A DNA stretch of 16,784 nucleotides, taken from Pseudomonadota bacterium (GTDB lineage Bacteria > Pseudomonadota > Gammaproteobacteria > Burkholderiales > JABEVD01). The notes under the pieces are model-generated. The model did no database searches and was not told where the DNA came from. It was given only the letters and a program-made list of their open reading frames with translations. A program made the position numbers and the translations under genes. The DNA lies in the NCBI GenBank assembly GCA_021811205.1, contig JAJZPK010000030.1, positions 1-16,784 of the forward strand. The letters run 5' to 3'. Shown piece by piece: positions 9,947 through 16,784 of the stretch; the stretch's first letter is position 1, and each line of letters opens with the position of its first letter.

Positions 9947-9951
9947 TCTCC
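9947..9951 (-). promoter_or_regulatory. Shine-Dalgarno of rpsB (GGAGA)
   Basis: GGAGA on the minus strand sits five bases before the rpsB ATG at 9941. It decides the start, because the earlier in-frame TTG overlaps it and cannot be the initiation codon. Confidence 0.75.
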
Positions 9952-9970
9952 AAATAAGGGTTATAGCCTC

Positions 9971-10054
9971 CATCCGACCGATTGACCCATCAAGGGCACC
10001 CCGTAGATCGGATGTGCGAATTCGGCCCGATCGATATTACGCTTGCCGGGCCAA
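9971..10054 (-). promoter_or_regulatory. Candidate structured leader of rpsB (S2 autoregulation element)
   Basis: The untranslated leader of rpsB, about 115 bases, contains two inverted repeats. The promoter-proximal one pairs GGCCCG with CGGGCC (10052-10047 with 10029-10024). The second pairs CATCCGA with TCGGATG (10014-10008 with 9977-9971), closing a loop with a GC-rich interior, and ends about 20 bases before the ribosome binding site. S2 represses its own mRNA through the leader in E. coli and related groups, so a regulatory role is plausible. I cannot match it to a specific leader family from memory, so the assignment is inference from structure and position. Confidence 0.5.
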
Positions 10055-10061
10055 GTACGAG

Positions 10062-10091
10062 ATTGTAGCACTTCGACCGCAGTTCACTCAA
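10062..10091 (-). promoter_or_regulatory. Probable sigma-70 promoter of rpsB
   Basis: On the minus strand a -35 TTGAGT (10091-10086) is followed after 18 bases by -10 TACAAT (10067-10062), with the extended element TGC directly before it. Transcription should start near 10055. This is the only strong promoter I see for the long block to its left. Its -35 is seven bases from the -35 of the divergent map promoter. Confidence 0.7.
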
Positions 10092-10098
10092 CAACCGT

Positions 10099-10127
10099 TT
10101 GCCTTGAGCAGCGCTATTCGCTATGCT
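10099..10127 (+). promoter_or_regulatory. Probable sigma-70 promoter of map-glnD
   Basis: TTGCCT (10099-10104) and TATGCT (10122-10127) are separated by 17 bases, giving a start near 10134 and a short leader of about 23 bases before map. An AAGGAA at 10144-10149 lies seven bases before the map ATG. It is back to back with the rpsB promoter. Confidence 0.65.
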
Positions 10128-10156
10128 CAGCACTCACCAAGGCAAGGAAATGAAAT

Positions 10157-10951
10157 ATGGCAGTCAGCATCAAGAACCCGCAGGAAATCGAGAAAATGCG
10201 TGTAGCGGGGAGACTTGCAGGAGAAGTCCTGGACTACATCGCCCCCTTCGTGAAATCCGGGATCACGACCGAAGAGCTGGACAGGCTTTGCCACGACTAC
10301 ATGGTCAACGTGCAAAATGCTATACCAGCCCCCCTGAATTATGCGCCGCCCGGTCACAGGCCTTATCCAAAGTCGATCTGCACTTCCATCAATCATCAGA
10401 TCTGCCACGGCGTCCCCGGGGAGAAGCAGCTCAAGAACGGGGATATTCTGAATATCGACATCACCGTCATCAAGGACGGTTATCATGGGGATACCAGCCG
10501 CATGTTCTGCGTCGGCGAAGTCGCTCCCCATGCCAGACGCCTGTGCGACATCAGCTACGAATGCATGTGGCGCGGCATCCATCAGGTGAAGCCCGGAAAC
10601 AGACTCGGGGACATCGGCGCCGCCATACAGAAGCATGCCGAAAAGAACGGATACAGCGTCGTCCGCGAATACTGCGGGCATGGCATAGGCGTCAATTTCC
10701 ACGAGGAACCACAGGTATTGCATTATGGCGCATCAGGAACCGGTCTGACACTGCAGACAGGCATGATCTTCACCATCGAGCCCATGATCAATGCAGGCAA
10801 GGCAGCCATTCGCCATCTGGGCGATGGATGGACTGTGGTCACGAAGGACCACAGCCTTTCCGCGCAATGGGAACACACGGTGCTCGTCACCGAAACAGGA
10901 TACGAAGTGCTGACCTTGTCTGCGGGCTCCCCCCCGGCCATATTGCCTTGA
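10157..10951 (+). CDS. map: Type I methionine aminopeptidase
   Basis: MAP removes the starting methionine from new proteins in the cytoplasm. The 264 residues match the E. coli length. The dinuclear metal ligands are visible: Asp101 (NIDITV), Asp112 (GDTSRMF), His175 (GHGIGVNFHEEP), Glu208 (FTIEPMI) and Glu239 (QWEHTVLVT), with the substrate-binding His84 in CHGVPG. There is no N-terminal zinc-finger or other extension, so it is the plain bacterial form. An earlier ATG (10150-10152) is out of frame. The gene is divergent from rpsB, a very common neighbour. Its stop overlaps the glnD start as TTGA, next to a run of seven C. Confidence 0.97.
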   Translation: MAVSIKNPQEIEKMRVAGRLAGEVLDYIAPFVKSGITTEELDRLCHDYMVNVQNAIPAPLNYAPPGHRPYPKSICTSINHQICHGVPGEKQLKNGDILNIDITVIKDGYHGDTSRMFCVGEVAPHARRLCDISYECMWRGIHQVKPGNRLGDIGAAIQKHAEKNGYSVVREYCGHGIGVNFHEEPQVLHYGASGTGLTLQTGMIFTIEPMINAGKAAIRHLGDGWTVVTKDHSLSAQWEHTVLVTETGYEVLTLSAGSPPAILP

Positions 10952-13497
10952 AGCCTGAATCGGAAACAATCAAGCAGCAGCTTATCGAAGGCAAGCAGGC
11001 CCTCAAAGCAAGATTCGAGCAGGACGGGCGAGCAGCCGTTCTGATGAAAAACCTGACCCGCCTCGTCGATTCCTTGCTGATATCGTCCTGGTCAAGCATT
11101 TCCCCGCCGGAGGGCGCTGCGCTTCTTGCCGTGGGCGGATACGGAAGAAAGGCCCTGTTCCCCTATTCCGACATCGACCTGCTGATCCTGCTCGACGAGG
11201 CGGCAAATCCGGAAACCGCTGAAAAGCTGGTGCGCTTCGTGGGCTTGCTTTGGGACTCCGGACTCGATGTCGGGCACAGCGTGCGCACCCTGGATGAATG
11301 CATCACCGAAGCCGCCAAGGACATCACGGTTCAAACCAACATGCTCGAATCGAGGCGTCTTGCGGGCAGCCGGGAGTTGTATCGATCCTTTACGCGCGAA
11401 TTGAGAAATTCGATCGATTGCAAAAACTTTTTCAATGCCAAGGAGCTCGAACAGCAGCAACGTCACCTGCGCCTTTACGGCGATCTCGAGCCGAACCTGA
11501 AGGAAAGCCCTGGCGGCCTCCGGGATTTGCAGACCCTGATCTGGATCGGCAAGGCCTGCAATCTCGGCACTTCATGGAACGAACTGGCCAAACACGGCAT
11601 CATCACGAAAAGCGAGGCGCTGCGTATCGGCCGCCATCAGGCCTTTCTGGAAAATCTGCGCATCCGCCTTCATTATCTCGCATCGAGAAGAGAGGACAGA
11701 CTGCTTTTCGATTACCAGACCGATCTCGCAGAAGAATTCGGTTATATCGAAAGGCACTCCCGCCGCGCCAGCGAGCAGCTGATGCAACGTTATTACCGGG
11801 TCGCGAAATCGGTCTCCCAACTCAATACCATTTTGCTGCAGAACATGCGAAGCAATGTGTTCGCGGCCTCCCCGGTCACGAGAGTCGTGCTCAACGAACG
11901 CTTCGAAGTCAGGGACGACCTGCTCGCCGCAAGAAGCGAAACCCTTTTCACCGAAAACCCGAGCGCCATTCTGGAATGCTTCCTGCTGATCGAGCGTCAC
12001 CCGGAACTCAAGGGCATCAGCTCCGAGACATTGCGCGCGCTTTGGCGAGCCACATCGAAAATCGATGCAAACTTCCGAAAAAGGGAAGAGAACCGCAAGC
12101 TGTTCATGGAGATACTGAAGGCCCCCAAAGGCGTCTCGCATACCCTGCAGCGAATGAACCAGTACGGCGTGCTGGGAAAATACATTCCCGCCTTCGGCCG
12201 CATTGTGGGACGCATGCAGCACGATCTCTTCCACGTGTACACGGTGGACGAGCACATCCTCAAGGTGGTACGCAACCTGCGGCGCTTCGCCATGGCCGAA
12301 TACACCCACGAATATCCGCTTTGCAGCAGGATCTTCAGCGAATTCGACCACCCCGAGGTGCTTTATCTCGCTGGTCTCTTTCACGACATCGCCAAGGGTC
12401 GGGGGGGAGACCATTCCAAGCTTGGAAAGCGCGATGCGCTGATTTTCTGCAGGCAGCATGGACTTTCCGAAGAAAATGCCGTGCTGGTCGGCAATCTCGT
12501 CGAAAACCATTTGCTCATGTCTTCCACAGCGCAGAAGATGGATTTGTCCAATCCCGAGGTGATTGCCGCATTCGCGGCGAAAATCGGCTCGGAAAAGCAG
12601 CTTGCCGCGCTCTATCTGCTCACCGTTGCCGACATCAGAGGCACCAGTCCGACGGTGTGGAACGCCTGGAAGGAGAAACTGCTAGAAGATCTGTACAGGG
12701 CTTCCCAGCGCTGCCTCAGGGGAGACAAACCCTCTTCGGCAGGCAATTTCCAGATGCGCCAGATCGAGGCAGTGAGACTGCTGCAGGTCTACGCCATGCC
12801 CAAGGACAGCCAGAAGTCGCTCTGGTCCAAACTCGGAATGAATTATTTTCTGCAGCATGATGCCAACGAAATCGCCTGGCATGCGCGCGTGCTCTACAAC
12901 CGCGTCGAAACAGAACACCCCATCGTCAAGGCGAGACTGAGCCAGGTCGGCGAAGGGTTGCAAGTCATGATCTATGCGAAAAGCAGACCCGATCTGTTCG
13001 CCCGGATCAGCGGGTTTTTCGAGCGCATCGGCTACAATATCGCCGAAGCGCGCATCCACACGACCAAGCACGGCTACAATCTGGACAGCTTCCTAGTGCT
13101 CGACCCAGAACGCAAGGTCGAGCAATACCGGAACCTGATCAGCTTCGTCGAATTCGAATTGGGAGAGCGGCTCAGTCGCGAAAATGCCGAGCAATCGCCC
13201 ATCCAAGCGCGCCTCAGCCGACATCTGAGGCATTTCCCCATACCGCCGCAACTCAGCATCGTGCCTGACGAAAAAGGCGCTTACCGGGTGCTTTCGATTA
13301 TCGCAGGCGACAGGCCCGGTCTCCTGTCGAAAATCGCAAATACGCTGAAGGATCATCAAATCGATGTGCATAGTGCCAGAATCAACACGCTCGGCGAGCG
13401 GGCAGAGGATACCTTCCTGATCTCCGGAAATGTGCTGGAGAATCCCAAGACGCTGATCCGCGTCGAAGCCGAGCTCCTGAATGCGCTTCAGACTTGA
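10948..13497 (+). CDS. glnD: Bifunctional uridylyltransferase/uridylyl-removing enzyme (PII)
   Basis: GlnD senses glutamine and adds UMP to, or removes it from, PII proteins, controlling glutamine synthetase and nitrogen genes. From the TTG at 10948-10950 the product has 849 residues, normal for the family. The order is a nucleotidyltransferase domain with GGYGRKALFP (63-72) and SDIDLL (74-79, metal Asp75 and Asp77), a helical linker, an HD hydrolase domain with HVYTVDEH (429-436) and HDIAKGRGGDH starting at His479-Asp480, and two C-terminal ACT domains at about 671 and 779. The open frame extends upstream inside map, but that part is not GlnD-like. The next ATG (11044) would remove a conserved helix. 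It has no ribosome binding site, so it is probably coupled to map. Confidence 0.96.
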   Translation: MKPESETIKQQLIEGKQALKARFEQDGRAAVLMKNLTRLVDSLLISSWSSISPPEGAALLAVGGYGRKALFPYSDIDLLILLDEAANPETAEKLVRFVGLLWDSGLDVGHSVRTLDECITEAAKDITVQTNMLESRRLAGSRELYRSFTRELRNSIDCKNFFNAKELEQQQRHLRLYGDLEPNLKESPGGLRDLQTLIWIGKACNLGTSWNELAKHGIITKSEALRIGRHQAFLENLRIRLHYLASRREDRLLFDYQTDLAEEFGYIERHSRRASEQLMQRYYRVAKSVSQLNTILLQNMRSNVFAASPVTRVVLNERFEVRDDLLAARSETLFTENPSAILECFLLIERHPELKGISSETLRALWRATSKIDANFRKREENRKLFMEILKAPKGVSHTLQRMNQYGVLGKYIPAFGRIVGRMQHDLFHVYTVDEHILKVVRNLRRFAMAEYTHEYPLCSRIFSEFDHPEVLYLAGLFHDIAKGRGGDHSKLGKRDALIFCRQHGLSEENAVLVGNLVENHLLMSSTAQKMDLSNPEVIAAFAAKIGSEKQLAALYLLTVADIRGTSPTVWNAWKEKLLEDLYRASQRCLRGDKPSSAGNFQMRQIEAVRLLQVYAMPKDSQKSLWSKLGMNYFLQHDANEIAWHARVLYNRVETEHPIVKARLSQVGEGLQVMIYAKSRPDLFARISGFFERIGYNIAEARIHTTKHGYNLDSFLVLDPERKVEQYRNLISFVEFELGERLSRENAEQSPIQARLSRHLRHFPIPPQLSIVPDEKGAYRVLSIIAGDRPGLLSKIANTLKDHQIDVHSARINTLGERAEDTFLISGNVLENPKTLIRVEAELLNALQT

Positions 13498-14633
13498 ATG
13501 CGTGAAGCCATGGACGACAATCGATCCAGTGTTCTGTGCATTGCTTCGAGAAAACCAGCGATATGGGCATCGGTATTCTCCAACCCAAGGCTCACCCTCA
13601 CTGCGCCGCGCGCCAATTCAGGCGATACGCCCATGGCGAGCAGCGTCCCGCTCGGTTCTGTCTTTCCGCTCGAGCAGGCCGAGCCGCTCGCAATCGCAAA
13701 TCCCATTCTATCCATTTCGCTGACGAGCGTTCCGCCTTCGATGCCAGGGAAGGAAAAATAGGCAGTATTGGGGAGCGTGCGAGCGGCATCCGAAAAGAAC
13801 ACTGCCCCCATGCCTCGCAAGGCTTCCTCCAGATGCAGCTTCATCTTCGCCATGCTGCTCGCAAAATGTTCCTGCCGGGTTCTGGCAAGCATGGCTGCAA
13901 CGCCAAACCCCACTATCGCGGCAACGTTCTCGGTTCCCGAACGCAATCCTGATTCCTGCCCCCCCCCGTCGATGAGCGGATTGAGCGAAAGCCGTTTGTC
14001 CAGGATCAGCGCCCCAGCGCCTTTCGGACCGTAAATCTTGTGCGAAGAGATTGTCATGGCGTGCACGCCGAGAGACGGGAAATCAAAAGGAATCTTGCCG
14101 AACGCCTGGACTGCATCGGTATGCATCCATATTTTCCTGCTTCTTGCCATTTCGGAGAGCATGCCGATGTTTTGCACGACGCCTGTCTCGTTGTTGGCAA
14201 GCATCACGGAGAGCATGCCGGTCGGCGCGGACATCGCCGCTTCTGCATCATGCATGTCGACAACCCCCTTCTCGTCGACCCTGATCTTGCGCACAGTCCA
14301 TCCTGAACGTGCGAGCGATTCTGCCGATTTGGAAACGCTGGGATGCTCGATCGCACTGACGGCAACCTGAGAAGGTTTCACATAGCCTGCAAGGCCCTTG
14401 ATAAAATGGTTGTTTGCTTCGCTGCCGCAGCTGGTGAAGATGACCTGGGAACTGGCGCATCCCAAGGCGGATGCGATCTGGCTTCTTGCGTTTTCTACCG
14501 CCTCCCTGGCCATTCTGCCGAAGGAATGGGCGCTGGACGGATTTCCAAAACCGGCACGGAGATATGGAAGCATTGCTTCCAGAACTTCATCTCCTACCGG
14601 GGTCGTGGCATTGCAGTCCAGGTAAACCGGCAT
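13488..14633 (-). CDS. Cysteine desulfurase, NifS/IscS family
   Basis: This PLP enzyme takes sulfur from cysteine, giving alanine and an enzyme persulfide for Fe-S clusters and thiolated tRNA. In 381 residues it shows the N-terminal YLDCNATTP, EHPSV with His97, HTDAVQ with the PLP-contacting Asp173, and SSHKIYGPKG with PLP-binding Lys199. DGGGQESGLRSGTENV follows, then the active-site loop SGSACSSGKTEPS with Cys320. It is about 20 residues shorter than E. coli IscS and lacks the conserved IscS C-terminal tail, so it resembles the NifS-like branch. I leave the symbol open between iscS and nifS. The ATG overlaps the iscR stop as TGATG. The 3' end overlaps glnD by ten bases, tail to tail. No IscU-type scaffold gene follows. 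Confidence 0.93.
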   Translation of the reverse strand: MPVYLDCNATTPVGDEVLEAMLPYLRAGFGNPSSAHSFGRMAREAVENARSQIASALGCASSQVIFTSCGSEANNHFIKGLAGYVKPSQVAVSAIEHPSVSKSAESLARSGWTVRKIRVDEKGVVDMHDAEAAMSAPTGMLSVMLANNETGVVQNIGMLSEMARSRKIWMHTDAVQAFGKIPFDFPSLGVHAMTISSHKIYGPKGAGALILDKRLSLNPLIDGGGQESGLRSGTENVAAIVGFGVAAMLARTRQEHFASSMAKMKLHLEEALRGMGAVFFSDAARTLPNTAYFSFPGIEGGTLVSEMDRMGFAIASGSACSSGKTEPSGTLLAMGVSPELARGAVRVSLGLENTDAHIAGFLEAMHRTLDRLSSMASRIQV

Positions 14634-15073
14634 CAGGCTGGTACAAACGCCATCCGCGCCTCGCTCTGGTTCATCTTGCCGTAAATCAGCTGATCCAGCG
14701 TAATGGATTCGAGGTAGCTGTAGATCTGGTCGGTGAGATCCGTCCAGAGATTATGGGTGAGACAGGGACCATCGCCCTTGCAATTGGCCTTTCCGCCGCA
14801 TTTCGTCGCATCCAGCGGTTCGTCGACCGCGAGAATGATCTGCGCGACAGAAATCCGGTCAAGCGGCTTGGCGATGCAGTATCCGCCACCCGGTCCGCGA
14901 ACGCTCTCGACCAGGCCGTGCCGCCTCAATCTGCCGAACAACTGCTCAAGATAGGAAAGAGAAATCAACTGGCGCTCGCTCACCCCCGCCAGGGTGACCG
15001 GCGCACCATCAGAATGGATGGCCAGATCGACCATGGCTGTCACGGCAAATCTGCCTTTGGTGGTTAATCTCAT
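14633..15073 (-). CDS. iscR: Fe-S cluster assembly regulator IscR (Rrf2 family)
   Basis: IscR is a winged-helix regulator that binds a [2Fe-2S] cluster and represses Fe-S assembly genes when clusters are plentiful. The 146 residues begin [20 protein letters not shown], as in E. coli. The recognition region is [27 protein letters not shown]. Cluster ligands Cys92, Cys98, Cys104 and His107 fall at the same numbers as in E. coli IscR. The C terminus is about 16 residues shorter than E. coli's. A GGAG lies seven bases before the ATG at 15071-15073. The gene is followed by a cysteine desulfurase with overlapping stop and start, and has its own promoter with an IscR-like operator. Confidence 0.96.
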   Translation of the reverse strand: MRLTTKGRFAVTAMVDLAIHSDGAPVTLAGVSERQLISLSYLEQLFGRLRRHGLVESVRGPGGGYCIAKPLDRISVAQIILAVDEPLDATKCGGKANCKGDGPCLTHNLWTDLTDQIYSYLESITLDQLIYGKMNQSEARMAFVPA

Positions 15074-15106
15074 GGTTCACTCCGTATAGATTGACGAGAC
15101 CGGGTT

Positions 15107-15131
15107 ATACCCGATTTCTTTTGTCAACTAT
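15107..15131 (-). promoter_or_regulatory. Candidate type 1 IscR operator upstream of iscR
   Basis: On the minus strand the 25-base element starts ATAGTTGAC and ends TCGGGTAT. It fits the E. coli type 1 IscR consensus, as I recall it, at about 21 of 25 positions including both half-sites. It runs from the edge of the -10 element across the expected start of transcription, the right place for repression. A second, weaker candidate (15137-15161) begins with a perfect ATAGTTGACT half-site overlapping the -35. The two centres are 30 bases apart. Confidence 0.65.
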
Positions 15132-15157
15132 AATATCAACTCCAAAAAATCAGTCAA
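15130..15157 (-). promoter_or_regulatory. Probable promoter of iscR, overlapping the end of cysE
   Basis: TTGACT (15157-15152) and TATTAT (15135-15130) on the minus strand are separated by 16 bases, close to the sigma-70 consensus. The -35 is built from the last codons and stop of cysE (GTT GAC TGA). Transcription would start near 15123, leaving a leader of about 50 bases before iscR. Confidence 0.72.
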
Positions 15158-15905
15158 CTATTTTATTGAGGTATTTAGGATCGAAGCCGTCGGCCGTTGC
15201 CTTGGCTTCTTCTGTGTGCACGCCGATTTTATCCAGGTACTGCAGGATCAGGTCGATTTTGTGATCGGTTGCTGCGCTATGGTCGATCAGCCCATGGATC
15301 GCCTTGGTGAAGGGATCATTCATGTCGTCTCCGATCGCATAAGCGCTGAAGCCCAATTTTTCAGCCTTTTTCTCCCTGGCCTGCCTGACCTCGTCCAGAA
15401 TTCTGGCCGGGATGCCCACCGCAGTCGCGCCGCTCGGAACATCCTTGACGACAACGGCGTTCGAGCCGATTTTCGCGCCATCCCCGATCACGATGGGCCC
15501 CAGGATTTTTGCACCTGCCCCGACGATTACGCCTTTGCCCAGCGTGGGATGGCGCTTGCCTTCCTTCCATGATGTGCCGCCAAGCGTCACGCCGTGATAA
15601 AGCGTCGAATCTTCGCCTATTTCGGCCGTCTCGCCGATGACGACTCCCATGCCATGGTCAATGAACACACGCCTGCCTATTTTCGCCCCGGGATGGATTT
15701 CAATACCTGTGAGCCAGCGACCGACATGCGCTGTAAAGCGCGCCAGCCATTTCAGGCCGCCAAGCCAAAGGCGATGAGACAATTTATGGATCAGGACGGC
15801 ATGGAAACCAGGATAGCAGGTCATCACCTCCCATCGGGTTCGCGCAGCCGGATCGCGTTCGAATACGACCTTGACGTCTTCCTTGATGGATTCAAACAAT
15901 TTCAT
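15150..15905 (-). CDS. cysE: Serine O-acetyltransferase
   Basis: CysE acetylates serine with acetyl-CoA to O-acetylserine, which O-acetylserine sulfhydrylase turns into cysteine. The 251 residues have a helical N-terminal part (1-65), then a left-handed beta-helix of hexapeptide repeats from about 66 to 170. The active-site segment is EIHPGAKIG ... [10 protein letters not shown], with His84 the likely catalytic base and Glu69 where longer homologues have Asp. GKRHPTLG and [10 protein letters not shown] follow. A C-terminal helical region of about 80 residues ends NKIVD rather than in the Ile typical of tails that bind CysK. The ATG overlaps the trmJ stop as ATGA. Placing it before iscR and a cysteine desulfurase links cysteine making and use. 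Confidence 0.94.
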   Translation of the reverse strand: MKLFESIKEDVKVVFERDPAARTRWEVMTCYPGFHAVLIHKLSHRLWLGGLKWLARFTAHVGRWLTGIEIHPGAKIGRRVFIDHGMGVVIGETAEIGEDSTLYHGVTLGGTSWKEGKRHPTLGKGVIVGAGAKILGPIVIGDGAKIGSNAVVVKDVPSGATAVGIPARILDEVRQAREKKAEKLGFSAYAIGDDMNDPFTKAIHGLIDHSAATDHKIDLILQYLDKIGVHTEEAKATADGFDPKYLNKIVD

Positions 15906-16633
15906 CGCCGCTCTTTAGGATATTCGGTCAGATCCCGCAAAATTCCCCTCAAGATGTTCACCTCGGTTTTTTCCAGTCTGCTTCTTGCAAACAGCCGTCT
16001 AAGCCTGGTCATCAGCCGCTTGGGCTCTTCCGGATCGAGAAATCCAATCTTAACCAAAGTTTCTTCCAAATGCTGGTAAAAATGCTCGATTTCGTCGAAT
16101 GTCGCAAGATCAAGCGGCTTTTCACGCGGCGCTGGCTCTAGCGCACCAGCCATTCTCAATTCGTATGCCATGATCTGGACTGCGGCGGCAAGATTCAGTG
16201 AAGAATATTTCGGATTTGCAGGAATGGTCGAAATGATGCTGCATTTCCCGACTTCCTCGTTCGTGAGTCCCGACATTTCCGTACCGAAAACCAGCGCCAC
16301 ATCGCCCTGTGCGGCTTCATTCAGCGCGATGCGCGCAGCTTCCCGCGCATCATGCACTTCGTGAGAGAGGTCCCTTGATCGCGCCGTCACCGCAATAGCC
16401 AAGCGAACGCCGGAGAGCGCATCGTCGAGCGTATCGCTGACCTTGCATTGCTCCAGCAGATCTTCCGCTCCGGAAGCGCGTGCAGTGGCATCAGCATGGG
16501 GAAACCATTTGGGAGATACAAGATGGAGGCTTGAAAGCCCCATGGTTTTCATGGCGCGCGCGGCCGCCCCGATATTCCCGGGATGACTCGTCCTGCAAAG
16601 TACGATGCGCACATTGACTATCCCCTGATCCAC
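15902..16633 (-). CDS. trmJ: tRNA (cytidine/uridine-32-2'-O)-methyltransferase TrmJ
   Basis: TrmJ is a SPOUT-fold enzyme that methylates the ribose of position 32 in several tRNAs using S-adenosylmethionine. The 243 residues begin [26 protein letters not shown], the family signature with the conserved Asn-Ile-Gly and Arg. They also hold [14 protein letters not shown] and the knot-forming [23 protein letters not shown] helical C-terminal extension of about 80 residues, as in E. coli TrmJ, completes it. I take the GTG at 16631-16633, eight bases after a GGGGG. A second GTG seven codons in (16610-16612), eight bases after GGGGA, is an alternative that fits the usual N terminus slightly better. 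It is divergent from suhB and heads the cysE-iscR block. Confidence 0.93.
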   Translation of the reverse strand: MDQGIVNVRIVLCRTSHPGNIGAAARAMKTMGLSSLHLVSPKWFPHADATARASGAEDLLEQCKVSDTLDDALSGVRLAIAVTARSRDLSHEVHDAREAARIALNEAAQGDVALVFGTEMSGLTNEEVGKCSIISTIPANPKYSSLNLAAAVQIMAYELRMAGALEPAPREKPLDLATFDEIEHFYQHLEETLVKIGFLDPEEPKRLMTRLRRLFARSRLEKTEVNILRGILRDLTEYPKERR

Positions 16634-16671
16634 ACCCGAAACCCCCTTCGATCAAATATCACGTCCAAACC

Positions 16672-16680
16672 TGTTAGAAT
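16672..16680 (+). promoter_or_regulatory. Possible extended -10 promoter for suhB
   Basis: TGTTAGAAT combines the extended TGn element with a TAGAAT -10 hexamer, 31 bases before the suhB ATG. I see no good -35 at the right spacing, which is tolerable for an extended -10 promoter. No convincing promoter for the divergent trmJ is visible in the same 78-base gap. Confidence 0.4.
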
Positions 16681-16711
16681 ACCGCAGTTCGTAGAATCTC
16701 AGAGACGCCCC

Positions 16712-16784
16712 ATGCACCCTATGCTCAACACAGCGGTCAAGGCCGCACGCCGCGCAGGATCAATCATCAACCGCGCATCCCAGA
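16712..16784 (+). CDS. suhB: Start of inositol monophosphatase family protein SuhB (partial)
   Basis: The frame reads MHPMLNTAVKAARRAGSIIN before leaving the right edge. The M-H-P-M-L-N-x-A-V-x-A-A-R-x-A-G start is characteristic of proteobacterial SuhB, an inositol-1-monophosphatase that also binds the rRNA antitermination complex. The catalytic region lies outside the window. suhB next to and divergent from trmJ is a common proteobacterial arrangement, which supports the call. Confidence 0.88.
   Translation, partial: MHPMLNTAVKAARRAGSIINRASQ

Noticed and set aside
10123..10947. Upstream extension of the glnD frame to 10123
   Set aside because: This part overlaps map in another frame and is Arg/His/Pro-rich without resemblance to GlnD. 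GlnD-like sequence starts at the TTG at 10948.
11572..12510. Minus-strand open frame of 312 codons opposite glnD
   Set aside because: It is antisense to glnD, has no motif or ribosome binding site, and its composition is that of a complement frame.
11298..12860. Plus-strand open frame of 520 codons inside glnD
   Set aside because: It is another frame of the well-supported glnD, with Arg/Pro/Ser-rich low-information translation and no recognisable domain.
15101..15113. Small palindrome (CGGGT-TAT-ACCCG) upstream of iscR as a terminator
   Set aside because: It has a five-base stem without a following T run. It overlaps the right half of the IscR-like operator and is better explained as part of it.
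16634..16711. Promoter for trmJ on the minus strand
   Set aside because: TATTCT and GATATT could serve as -10 elements, but neither has a -35 at acceptable spacing, so I do not call one.
1..16784. Mobile element, defence system, CRISPR array, tRNA or rRNA
   Set aside because: No transposase, integrase, direct-repeat array, tRNA-like fold or rRNA segment was seen. Every gene is a conserved housekeeping gene in familiar order.

Overview
The window is an ordinary, densely packed chromosomal region of a Gram-negative bacterium, most likely a betaproteobacterium. Gene order (rpsB-tsf-pyrH-frr-uppS-cdsA-dxr-rseP-bamA-skp-lpxD) and protein character suggest Nitrosomonadales or a relative such as Gallionellaceae. 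That placement is inference from synteny and residues, not from a search. I see no mobile element, CRISPR array, tRNA, rRNA or foreign-looking island, and no stretch over 300 bases without a gene.

Region 1 (1-9941, minus strand) is one long co-oriented block read from right to left. It holds translation genes (rpsB, tsf, frr), UMP kinase (pyrH), undecaprenyl diphosphate synthase (uppS), CDP-diglyceride synthetase (cdsA), the MEP-pathway enzyme dxr, the site-2 protease rseP, the outer-membrane assembly factor bamA, the periplasmic chaperone skp, and the first eight codons of a probable lpxD. Most genes overlap by 1-8 bases, so translational coupling is likely. A strong intrinsic terminator sits between rpsB and tsf and probably acts as an attenuator. 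bamA is broken by an apparent one-base deletion near 1030-1033. Because BamA is essential, a sequence error is the first explanation to test.

Region 2 (9942-10156) is a divergent control region. The rpsB promoter (minus) and the map promoter (plus) stand back to back, their -35 hexamers 7 bp apart. The rpsB leader has two inverted repeats, consistent with an S2-binding autoregulatory element.

Region 3 (10157-13497, plus strand) holds map (methionine aminopeptidase) and glnD (PII uridylyltransferase), joined by a TTGA stop/start overlap.

Region 4 (13488-16633, minus strand) reads trmJ-cysE-iscR-cysteine desulfurase and meets glnD tail to tail with a 10-base overlap. The genes link cysteine production (CysE makes O-acetylserine) with cysteine use (desulfurase) under an Fe-S-sensing repressor (IscR). 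The iscR promoter begins inside the last codons of cysE and carries a good type 1 IscR-like operator, so iscR is probably autoregulated. The rightmost 73 bases are the start of suhB on the plus strand, divergent from trmJ.

I did not find an undescribed system. The points worth a second look are the bamA frameshift, the iscR promoter embedded in cysE, the rpsB-tsf attenuator, the crowded map/rpsB promoter region and the repeated TTGA couplings.
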